Shown: positions 52,192-59,878 of the stretch, in pieces
Position numbering within the stretch: the stretch's first letter is position 1
Layout: each line of letters begins with the position of its first letter
Origin: Sphingomicrobium sp.
GTDB taxonomy: Bacteria; Pseudomonadota; Alphaproteobacteria; Sphingomonadales; Sphingomonadaceae
Length of the DNA: 64,000 nt
Reading direction: 5' to 3'
Assembly (NCBI GenBank): GCA_030447545.1
Contig: JAUJOV010000006.1
Coordinates: 1 to 64,000, forward strand
The notes under the pieces: model-generated
What the model was told of the DNA's origin: nothing
The model's input: only the letters and a program-made list of their open reading frames with translations
Databases searched by the model: none
Position numbers and translations under genes: made by a program

Positions 52192-52945
52192 GTGGGGACG
52201 CCTTTGGCGGACGCGGCGGGCAATCCGCTGGTTGCCAAGTTCGGCGGGTTCATTCCTCTCAACCTCCAGGAAATCTCCGCGATCAACGCCTTGTGCACCG
52301 ATCAGCAGGAATTTGCTGCCGGGCAGCTCATCATGACGGAGGAGTCGGCCGGAAAATGTGCCGCTGATCCTGGGCGGACTGGCCTTCCTGTTCAAGCACC
52401 CGGCCGCCGGACGGCGTCAGATCGTGGGGTACCGAGTCCCCGGCGATTTTTGCGACGTGCACCTCTCCGAGCTTTACCCGCTCGACTATAGCGTGGCTGC
52501 GCTGGGACCGGTTCGGGTCGCGAGCATCCCCGTCCGCGACCTTAGCGATCTGCTCGCGCGCCACCCGGCAATCGAGCGCGCCTTCGCGCTTGCCGAGTTG
52601 CTCGACCTGGCGATGCTTCGCGAATGGCTCTTGAACATCGGCCAGCGCAACGCCCAGCAGAAGCTTTGCCATTTCTTCTGCGAGATGTCGGTCAGGCTTC
52701 GCGCGGTCGGGATGGTGAACGGCGACGGATCGGTCGAGCTGCCGCTCGACCAGGCAGTCCTTGCAGATACGACCGGGCTTACGCTGGTTCACATCAACCG
52801 CACATTGCAGCAGATGCGCCACGACCGACTGGTCGAGCTGGGCAAACGCCGCTTGACGGTGCGGGACCCGGAGCGCCTCGCCGCAGTCGCCGAGTTCGAC
52901 ACGAGCTATCTGCGCGTTGAGCATGGCAGGACCGCGGTGGCGTGA
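52192..52945 (+). CDS. Crp/Fnr family transcriptional regulator, frame changed near 52350
   Basis: A cyclic-nucleotide-binding-fold regulator. From GTG 52192 the frame gives PLVAKFGGFIPLNLQEISAI and FAAGQLIMTEES. One frame change near 52350 leads to PLILGGLAFLFKHPAAGRRQ, IVGYRVPGDFCDVH and the C-terminal helix-turn-helix QAVLADTTGLTLVHINRTLQ. The joined length is about 251 residues. It is closely related to the intact regulator at 53755-54609 (shared REWLLN-GQRNA and VGYLLPGD-like blocks). No Fnr-type Cys cluster is visible, so iron-sulfur sensing is unlikely. Confidence 0.72.
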
Positions 52946-52999
52946 AGGAGCGGAAAGTTCGTGGCCAAAGCAGGAGGGGCAAGCTAAACCCTTGAATGC

Positions 53000-53655
53000 A
53001 TGGTGCATGCTGCGAGTCTCCCACGCCGCAATCGCGCTGCAGCCCTGACCTTCGTCGTGGCCCTGCACCTGTGCCTGATCCTCCTCGCGCTCGCCGCCCG
53101 TTCCGCGACCAGGCCGGTCGAAGCGCTGCCGGGCGCTCTGGACGGTCGTGTCCATTGCCGCTGCATCCACGACCCCGCCGCCGCCGCCGATGCCAAGCAA
53201 GATCGTCGAACAAAACCCAATCTCGCAGATGGTGGCTGCGGCGGAGGCCGACAGCGGCGCCGATGCTCCGGCAGGCAGCGGTTGCATGACGCTCGAGGCC
53301 GTTAGCAAGGCGCTGCTGTCGGACTCCGCGGCGCTGAACGCAGTACTCGCGCGCGCCGCCCGACACTCGCTCGATCGCCGAAGCCATCGTCGTGGAACGC
53401 CGGCTGGAGCCCGGCGACAAGCTCCGTCGGCGCACCCTGGGCGCGGTTCGTGCGGCAAGTCACGTCGGGCCTCGCTTCGGTCGAGGACAACTGCCTGGAC
53501 GAAGCGGTTGCAGGCCCCGGCTCATCCCCATCCCTGCGGGCCAGAGGACGATGTTCGTCGTGATCGGATCGGAAACTGGAGCTGGCGGCAACTTCTTCAC
53601 CAACCGGCCGGCCTGCCTGGCGCTCCTGCGAACCTCGGCTCGCTCCAAGCGATAA
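53000..53655 (+). pseudogene. TonB-like or hypothetical membrane protein, several frame changes
   Basis: The start MVHAASLPRRNRAAALTFVV and a hydrophobic helix (HLCLILLALAARSAT) are followed, in a second frame, by a Pro-rich linker (PPPPPMPSKIVEQ). A third frame gives the segment GWSPATSSVGAPWARFVRQV and NCLDEAVAG; the last frame reads RLIPIPAGQRTMFVVIGSET. This resembles sphingomonad proteins with one N-terminal helix, a Pro-rich spanner and a C-terminal domain. Shifts lie near 53140, 53375 and 53515. It lies between two Crp/Fnr genes. Confidence 0.45.
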
Positions 53656-53754
53656 AAATACCACAAGGGTGGAACATTCGCGCGCGTCGGAACGAAGCTG
53701 GTACAGCCAGGTTGAACGGAAACTTACCGGGGCTCGAGTGGGACTAGGGGGCGA

Positions 53755-54609
53755 GTGCTCAACTCGGCGGCAATCATCGAATCCAGCGCTGGCGCAACTC
53801 CGCCGACCTGCTTCGTCCCGGTTGAAACCTGCCGCCCGAAAAATCCCTTGATCGAGAAACTCGGCAAGTTTGCGACGCTCGGCGGGCAGGAGTTCGACGC
53901 GCTCGAGCGCGTGTGCCGCAGCCGCAAGAAGCTCGCGCCTCGCGAAACGCTCCTGCGCGAAGGGTGCCGATCGAGCTTCGTCTTCCTTATCCTGAAAGGC
54001 ATGGCCGTTCGCTACAGGTACCTGTCGAACGGCAAGCGGCAAATCATGGGCTATCTGCTTCCCGGCGACCTGTGCGACGCGCATTTCCTCGTGCGCAACT
54101 ATCTCGATCACGACATCGGCCTCCTCACCGATGCCGAAGTCGCTGTCATCCCCATCCGCGAGCTGACCTCGGTCATGGCCGCATTCCCGACCGTTCGACG
54201 GGCCCTGCTCGAGACCATGGTGACCGAGCGGGCGATGCTGCGCGAGTGGCTGCTCAACGTCGGCCAGCGCAATGCGCGGCAGAAGCTTGCGCATTTCATC
54301 TGCGAGATTTCCGAGCGGATGCAGTCGCTCGGCCAGGTGAACCCGGACGGTTCCTACTCCATTGCGCTGACGCAGGTGGAACTGGCGGACACGATGGGGC
54401 TGACGGTGGTGCACGTCAGCCGCTGCCTCCAACGCTTCCGTGCCGAGGGCCTGGTCGAGTGGTTGCGCCACCAGTTGACGATCGTCGATGTGCAGGGACT
54501 TCGCCAGCTAGCGGGGTTCGACGAGGGATATCTGCACATCGCGCGCGATTCCCCGGGCAGCTGCGCAAGCGCCGCTGCCCGGGGCCTGTGCAGCATCGTC
54601 GCCGCCTGA
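53755..54609 (+). CDS. Crp/Fnr family transcriptional regulator
   Basis: A 284-residue regulator with a ~35-residue N-terminal extension. The cyclic-nucleotide-binding fold is near residues 40-160 (LIEKLGKFATLGGQEFDALE, RYRYLSNGKRQIMGYLLPGD), the long dimer helix includes TERAMLREWLLNVGQRNARQ, and the C-terminal helix-turn-helix is QVELADTMGLTVVHVSRCLQ. The Arg-Ser of classic cAMP pockets is not evident, so the effector is unknown. The GTG start at 53755 lies upstream of the EF-hand gene and the divergent-facing vir operon and could regulate either. Confidence 0.83.
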   Translation: MLNSAAIIESSAGATPPTCFVPVETCRPKNPLIEKLGKFATLGGQEFDALERVCRSRKKLAPRETLLREGCRSSFVFLILKGMAVRYRYLSNGKRQIMGYLLPGDLCDAHFLVRNYLDHDIGLLTDAEVAVIPIRELTSVMAAFPTVRRALLETMVTERAMLREWLLNVGQRNARQKLAHFICEISERMQSLGQVNPDGSYSIALTQVELADTMGLTVVHVSRCLQRFRAEGLVEWLRHQLTIVDVQGLRQLAGFDEGYLHIARDSPGSCASAAARGLCSIVAA

Positions 54610-54643
54610 GCCCAGGCTCTCGCGCGAACCGAGGGAGGAAAGT

Positions 54644-55141
54644 TTGCAGCCTCGCGTCTTGTTCGTTCTTGCACTCGCACTGGCCGCATCCACGCCGTCA
54701 CTGGCCCAGCCCAGGACGAGCGCACCCGCATCCTTGCAGGCGCAGCCGCTGCCGCGCGCGAACTTCATCGCCACGATGGACGAGGAGTTCAGGAAGATGG
54801 ACTCCAACCGCGATGGCTTTGCGTCCCACGCCGAGCTTGAAGCGCACCAACACCGCCATGTGGTCACGACGCTAGAGGAGCGCGCCCGCGCCACCTTCGC
54901 CGGAATCGACTCGGATCGGAACGGGCAGATCAGCATGAGCGAGTTCCTGCGGGCGACTGCCCGGCCGGCCAAGCGGCCGGACGTCACCGGCATGATGGCC
55001 CGGCTCGATGCCGACCGCGACCGGAAAGTCACATTGGTCGAATATCGCACGCTCACCCTGGCGACGTTCGACCGGCTCGACGCGGACAAGGACGGCGTCG
55101 TCTCGCCTGCCGAGCAGCGCGCCGGCGGCCTGATCAAATAA
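54644..55141 (+). CDS. Secreted EF-hand calcium-binding protein
   Basis: A 165-residue protein with a signal peptide (VLFVLALALAASTPSLAQ) and four EF-hand loops: DSNRDGFASHAEL, DSDRNGQISMSEF, DADRDRKVTLVEY and DADKDGVVSPAEQ. The third loop has Arg where a Gly is usual. It is probably a periplasmic calcium-binding protein. The start is TTG 54644 behind GAGGAAAG. It ends 34 bases from the convergent virB11. Confidence 0.82.
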   Translation: MQPRVLFVLALALAASTPSLAQPRTSAPASLQAQPLPRANFIATMDEEFRKMDSNRDGFASHAELEAHQHRHVVTTLEERARATFAGIDSDRNGQISMSEFLRATARPAKRPDVTGMMARLDADRDRKVTLVEYRTLTLATFDRLDADKDGVVSPAEQRAGGLIK

Positions 55142-55175
55142 GGAGAACCGGCGGCGTCCGGCAGGCAAGGGGCGC

Positions 55176-56198
55176 TCAGGCCCTCTGCAAGCTCTCCATC
55201 CGCTGCTCTGCAGTCGTTGGGCGGCGATTGAACTCGATCTCGGTCACGACCCGCTTACCATCTTCAAGGCCGAGCTGGACGAATATGTCGACCGTCGCCC
55301 GTACATAGTCGATCAGTTCCGCGCGGCGCAGCTCGGTGCCGCCTGACATGGACATCAAGGCCAGCTGCTCGACTGCACCGCCGGGCGAGTTGGCGTGAAC
55401 CGTCGTGATCGAGCCCGGATGGCCGGTGCCGACCGCACGCAGCCAGCTGATCGCTTCGGCCCCGCGCACTTCGCCCATGATGATGCGGTCGGGGCGAAGC
55501 CGAAGCGCCGCCTCGACCAGCTCGGCCGGAGTGATCGACGCCTCGCCCAGCTTGCCGCGAACCGCGATCAACCCGACCGCATTCTGGTGGTGCAGCTGAA
55601 TCTCGGGCGTGTCCTCGATCAGCACGAAGCGCTCGCTCGCTGACGCTTCCTTGAGAAGAGCGTTGAGGAAGGTGGTTTTTCCCGTCCCGGTGCCGCCCGC
55701 AATGACGATGGTCTTGCGCTGGCGAACGGCGGCCGAGAGGAAGTGCATGGTATTGCCGGACGCGAGAAGATCCGCGAGTGCCGCGTCCGTCGCCTCGCGA
55801 GCCCGTGCCGCCTCCCCCACCCTGCCGAACGCTCCGGATTCCAGATAGTCGGACAGGCGCAGGTCCGGCATGCTGTGCTTGCGGATGGCGACGATGACGT
55901 TGCCGCGGGTGGCAGGCGGCGCGCAGATCTGGACTCGCGCGCCGTCCGGAAGAGTCGCCGACAGCAGCGGATGCTCGCGATTGATGCCCTGGTCGGACGC
56001 CGCCGCAATCTGGCGGGCAAGCCGCCACAGCGATGCATCGTCGAGCGCGCCATTGTCGTGCCGTTCGATTCCGGCCGCCGTCTCGAGCCACAGTTCGCCC
56101 GGGCGGTTGATGTACAGATCGGTCACGTCGGTGCGTGCAAGCGCCGCCGCCAAAGGCGCGAGAAAGGCGTCGAGGTAGACGCGTTGCGCGCTGATCAT
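55176..56198 (-). CDS. virB11: Type IV secretion ATPase VirB11
   Basis: A 340-residue hexameric traffic ATPase of the type IV secretion system. It has an N-terminal domain and a RecA-like domain with Walker A IAGGTGTGKTTFLNALL near residue 168, the Asp/Glu box FVLIEDTPEIQL, and the His box GHPGSITTVHANSPGGAVE near residue 260. RPDRIIMGEVRGAEAI is the Walker B region. It powers substrate transfer and pilus assembly together with VirB4. Its ATG overlaps the virB10 stop by four bases. The gene is intact, as are all vir genes here. Confidence 0.93.
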   Translation of the reverse strand: MISAQRVYLDAFLAPLAAALARTDVTDLYINRPGELWLETAAGIERHDNGALDDASLWRLARQIAAASDQGINREHPLLSATLPDGARVQICAPPATRGNVIVAIRKHSMPDLRLSDYLESGAFGRVGEAARAREATDAALADLLASGNTMHFLSAAVRQRKTIVIAGGTGTGKTTFLNALLKEASASERFVLIEDTPEIQLHHQNAVGLIAVRGKLGEASITPAELVEAALRLRPDRIIMGEVRGAEAISWLRAVGTGHPGSITTVHANSPGGAVEQLALMSMSGGTELRRAELIDYVRATVDIFVQLGLEDGKRVVTEIEFNRRPTTAEQRMESLQRA

Positions 56199-57340
56199 CT
56201 GGCTGGGCCGACCTGCGAGAAATCGAGGTCACGAGCGACGAAGATGCGCACGGTCGCGCCTTGGCGGGTCGTGATGGTCGGCGGGATGTCGGTGTTCTGC
56301 GTGGCCTGGCTGGCGAGTGTCGAAGCCTGATCGGCGCTGCCGACGATGATCGTGGAGCCGCCCGAGCGCGCACCAGCGACCGAGTTGATCGCTCCGCTGA
56401 GCACCGAGGTCAGGATGGCCCCGCCGAAGCGCCGAAGGAAATGGCGGTTGACCTTGCCGCCGATGCCGCCGCGCCCGAGCTCGTCGACCGCGGGCGACGC
56501 GAGCTGGATCGAAACGCCGTCGGGGCGGATCAGGCGAGTCCACAGCAGGAACACTCGCGACGCGCCCTGCGCGACGCCCGACTTGTACTGGCCGATCAGC
56601 CGGCTGCCGGCAGGAATGAGCACCGCGGAGCCGTCGAAGCTGTACACGTCGCGCTGCGTGAGCGCGCGCGCATAGCCAGGCAAATCGGAATTCAACGCGG
56701 TTTCCATCACCGCGCCGATGACCGCGCCTTGGGGCACGAGCCGGTTGAGGCTGGTGATGCGCTGAGCCTTGGCGACTTCGACCTCCTCGTTGCCGATACG
56801 ATCGGAAAAGCGCTCGGTGTCCGACAGGTCACGGTTGGCGCCCGGCGCGCCCTGAACGCGTACCCCCCCATCGGTGACAACCCCGCTGGTGCCCGGCGCA
56901 GCCGGACGCTGCGACTCGGCCTGTGCCAGATCGACCACCAGTGCCGGCGCTCGCAGCCGTTCATTGGTTCGGTCGACAGGCGGCGGCGGCGGCGCGAGCC
57001 CCGACGCCGGGCCGAAAACCGGCGTGCCCGGCCGCGTCGGAACGAGCGTCACGGGCCCGCTGTTCGGGATCGAGAAGGGTTGCGTTGAAGCAAGGCCGGG
57101 GACGGGCGTCGCGGTCGGCTGCGTCGCACCAGTCGGCGCGAGGGGAGCCGGCGCCGGCGCAGTGCTCGACACGAGCGGCGGCAGCGCCGTGTCGCCCGCG
57201 CTCTGAGCCGCGCGCGCATCCGACAGCCAGACGAACACGCCGAGACCCAGCGCGCCCAGCAAGGCGGCGGCGCCTGCGACCGACGCCGGCTTCGGGGTAC
57301 TGGCGACTTGCGGACGCTTGACGAGCAACACTTCGCTCAT
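56195..57340 (-). CDS. virB10: Type IV secretion core protein VirB10 (TrbI)
   Basis: A 381-residue inner- and outer-membrane-spanning core protein. There is a short cytoplasmic start, one transmembrane helix (AAALLGALGLGVFVWLS) near residues 24-42, and a Pro-rich linker of about 120 residues. The C-terminal TrbI domain contains SLNRLVPQGAVIGAVMETAL, IPAGSRLIGQYKSGVAQGAS and GGSTIIVGSADQAS. It forms the core complex with VirB7 and VirB9. Overlaps with both neighbours are four bases. Confidence 0.93.
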   Translation of the reverse strand: MSEVLLVKRPQVASTPKPASVAGAAALLGALGLGVFVWLSDARAAQSAGDTALPPLVSSTAPAPAPLAPTGATQPTATPVPGLASTQPFSIPNSGPVTLVPTRPGTPVFGPASGLAPPPPPVDRTNERLRAPALVVDLAQAESQRPAAPGTSGVVTDGGVRVQGAPGANRDLSDTERFSDRIGNEEVEVAKAQRITSLNRLVPQGAVIGAVMETALNSDLPGYARALTQRDVYSFDGSAVLIPAGSRLIGQYKSGVAQGASRVFLLWTRLIRPDGVSIQLASPAVDELGRGGIGGKVNRHFLRRFGGAILTSVLSGAINSVAGARSGGSTIIVGSADQASTLASQATQNTDIPPTITTRQGATVRIFVARDLDFSQVGPAR

Positions 57341-58023
57341 TTCTTTTCCTCGATCCCGTAGGTCACCGTCGCCTCACGCCTGCCGTCGCGCAGCGTGAAC
57401 CGGCCGCTGGTCTGCTGGACGATGACCACCCGCCCGCGCATCATAGAATTGACCAAAGTTTCATCGCGCTTGGGCCCGCCGGCGAAAATCGCCGGAATGG
57501 ATGTCTCGGGCGCGAACTCGAAATAGGTCATCAGCCCGTCATCCCACACCCGGGCTGGCCGCAGCCCCGAGTCACCGGCGAAGGTGTAGGCGAAATTGAG
57601 TGGCGGCGGCGGCGGCGGCAGGGGTTCCTCGACCACTTCGACCACTTCGCGCGGATAGTCGAACCGCACGACCCAGGGCGTCGTCGCCAGGCGCGGCCCG
57701 GTTTCGAGCTGGAAGGAATACATTCGCTTGTCCGTGACGACGGTCATGTTGGTCGCCGCGTTCTTGATCAGCGGCTTGAGGAACAGGTTGCGCGCGCGCT
57801 TGTTGGGCGTGACCTGCCAGGCGAGCGCATCGCCGATCGACACGTTCTCGATTCGCTCGTCGGGGCCGAACTCCAGCATGATCTGCCAGCCGAGCGCGCC
57901 GCGAAGCAGGGTGACTTCCTCGGGGTGGTAGAGAATCGACTGGATGTGCGGATCGACCGCACCCGGTTCGGGCGTGCGCGCGGCGACGAGCGCCAACAGG
58001 ATCAGCGGAAGCGCGCGCTTCAT
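57337..58023 (-). CDS. virB9: Type IV secretion protein VirB9 (TrbG/CagX)
   Basis: A 228-residue secreted protein. A short signal peptide (ALPLILLALVAA) is followed by the family region VTLLRGALGWQIMLEFGPDE and DALAWQVTPNKRARNLFLKP. The Pro-rich PLPPPPPPLNFAYTF lies near residue 143, and the C-terminal domain VWDDGLMTYFEFAPETSIPA binds VirB10 in the core ring. ATG 58023 overlaps the virB8 stop by one base. The frame upstream is unrelated to VirB9. Confidence 0.92.
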   Translation of the reverse strand: MKRALPLILLALVAARTPEPGAVDPHIQSILYHPEEVTLLRGALGWQIMLEFGPDERIENVSIGDALAWQVTPNKRARNLFLKPLIKNAATNMTVVTDKRMYSFQLETGPRLATTPWVVRFDYPREVVEVVEEPLPPPPPPLNFAYTFAGDSGLRPARVWDDGLMTYFEFAPETSIPAIFAGGPKRDETLVNSMMRGRVVIVQQTSGRFTLRDGRREATVTYGIEEKK

Positions 58024-58694
58024 CAGCTCAACCCCTCCATGTCGGTGCGATAGCGCGTGACCTGAAAGCCGAGCGGGTTGTCGTAACGGTCCTCCTGCCG
58101 CAGCGGGCGGCCGTTGAAGCCGAAGCTGATCGCCGCGACATGGTTGGTCGACTGGCCCGTGGCCGACCCCGCGGGAATGCGCGTTGCCGTGTAGCGCACG
58201 AGCGCCGCTCCATCGGAGATGAGCGACACGCTGCGGACCTGGATAGACACCGTGTCGCCGCGGTTGAGCGTGTTCAGGGGGCTGGCGGGGTTCGAGGGCG
58301 CCATGTGGCCGACGTAAGCAGCGCGCACCGGCGGCGCGGACATGACTTGCACGCGGCGATATTGCTGCGCGAGGTCGGTCGCATCGAACGTCTCGCGCGC
58401 AACCACATAGCCTGCAAGCTGGGCCTGGATCACCGCCTCGTTCTGAGTGAGCGTCCCGCCGCCCTTGAGCCAGGTCGCGGCCTCCACCGACCCGGTCTGG
58501 CGATCGACGGTAAGCACATAGGGCTGCACCGTCTTCAGCGGCACGAGCAGCGCAAGCGCAAGCGCAAGCAGCAAGGCCACGGCCGCGGCTCCCGCCGCAA
58601 CGCGCCAGGCGAGCCGGGTCTCGCGGGCGGTCGCCTTGGCCTGACCATCGGCCCAGCTGCGCGCAGCGGCATAATATTCGTCCCGCTCGCTCAT
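58023..58694 (-). CDS. virB8: Type IV secretion protein VirB8
   Basis: A 223-residue protein with one N-terminal transmembrane helix (AAGAAAVALLLALALALLVP) and a periplasmic NTF2-like domain (TVQPYVLTVDRQTGSVE, VAISFGFNGRPLRQEDRYDN). VirB8 is an inner-membrane assembly factor. It overlaps the virB6 stop by four bases and is directly followed by virB9. Confidence 0.92.
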   Translation of the reverse strand: MSERDEYYAAARSWADGQAKATARETRLAWRVAAGAAAVALLLALALALLVPLKTVQPYVLTVDRQTGSVEAATWLKGGGTLTQNEAVIQAQLAGYVVARETFDATDLAQQYRRVQVMSAPPVRAAYVGHMAPSNPASPLNTLNRGDTVSIQVRSVSLISDGAALVRYTATRIPAGSATGQSTNHVAAISFGFNGRPLRQEDRYDNPLGFQVTRYRTDMEGLS

Positions 58695-59878
58695 GCGTCC
58701 CTCCGGCTAGCCGCGCGCGTCCGGCGCATCGGAGTTGCAGCGCGGCTGGAGGACCGCCGCGTCGGCGCGACGTCGATGACCGCGCTGCTTGCAGGCTGCG
58801 GCCCTGTGCGCGAGTCACGAGCCGCGCTGCTCGCGCGCGGACTGCCCACCGTGCGAAGGCGTCCGGACGCCGTCGGCGAGTCGCGCCGAGCGATGCTCTC
58901 GAGCGCTCGGCTCGCGGCCGGCGCGGCCGGCTGGCCTGCCAACAGAAGCTGGCGGTCCCTGACCTCGACCCGGTCCTGCGCCACCACCGTCTCCGCGGAC
59001 GCCGGCGCGGAACGACTCCGGCCGAGGGTTATGCCGCGGCCGATGCGGGCGCCGGCGCGCACCGCGATGACCGTTGCGATCGTGAAGACGATGGCCACCA
59101 GGCCGATCGGCATCACCGATGAATTCTCGAAAGTCCCGGCCGCCTGCTCTCTCAGCAGTCGCGCGATCATGGGGGCGAGGATTGCGAACTCGATCGCGGC
59201 AACGAGAAGCACGAACAGTGGAGCCAGGGCGGCGGCCGCGATCGCGCCAAGCCATGCCTGTGCCATTCCGCGCGTGCCGCCGAACAGGATGAACCCGGCC
59301 ATTGCAGGCGCGATCGCAAGAAGGATCGCAAGCACCACTCGCATTGCGACGAGTAGGCCGACTATCGACAGGGTCAGAAGCACTGCGGACACGTTCAAAG
59401 TCATTGCCGCTGCCGCCGGCCCGCCGACCCAAGGCGAAGCAATCCCTGCGCGCATGCGGTATCCGACCGTGGCCGCCGTCAGATCGTCCAGCGCTTTCTC
59501 AAGGCTTTCGAGCGGCGGGGGAGCGCCGATTCCGGCCAGCATCTCGCTTGCGATCTGCGTCGGAGCGCGAGCGACGCCGTCATATGCAAGCGCCTGCCAC
59601 GCCGCCCAGGACGTGGCGAGCAGAAGCACGATCCCGAGCTTCACGGTCAGCGCGACCGCGTCCGACAGCACGATCCCGCGGCCAAGCAGAAGCCGGTAGC
59701 CGAAAAAGGCAACCGCAATGGTCATCAGGCCCGTCAGTGCCAGCGACACGGTGCCGCTGGGTTGGGCAAGCGCCGCATAGCCGCGCTCGACCAGGCCGAA
59801 CGCCTGGCAATCGGTGTCGGCCAGCAGGCGCGCGGCAAAGCGGTCGGCCGCCGGCGGAGTGCAGAAGCTCGGAGTCAT
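58691..59878 (-). CDS. virB6: Type IV secretion protein VirB6 (TrbL)
   Basis: A 395-residue polytopic membrane protein with five or more transmembrane segments, including SLALTGLMTIAVAFFGYRLL, VLLTLSIVGLLVAMRVVLAI and ALAPLFVLLVAAIEFAILA. The C-terminal ~100 residues are Arg/Ser-rich and cytoplasmic. The family signature WxxxL...TxxA is visible as TSWAAWQALAYDGV. It forms part of the inner-membrane channel. ATG 59878 overlaps the virB4 stop (ATGA). Confidence 0.9.
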   Translation of the reverse strand: MTPSFCTPPAADRFAARLLADTDCQAFGLVERGYAALAQPSGTVSLALTGLMTIAVAFFGYRLLLGRGIVLSDAVALTVKLGIVLLLATSWAAWQALAYDGVARAPTQIASEMLAGIGAPPPLESLEKALDDLTAATVGYRMRAGIASPWVGGPAAAAMTLNVSAVLLTLSIVGLLVAMRVVLAILLAIAPAMAGFILFGGTRGMAQAWLGAIAAAALAPLFVLLVAAIEFAILAPMIARLLREQAAGTFENSSVMPIGLVAIVFTIATVIAVRAGARIGRGITLGRSRSAPASAETVVAQDRVEVRDRQLLLAGQPAAPAASRALESIARRDSPTASGRLRTVGSPRASSAARDSRTGPQPASSAVIDVAPTRRSSSRAATPMRRTRAASRRDA

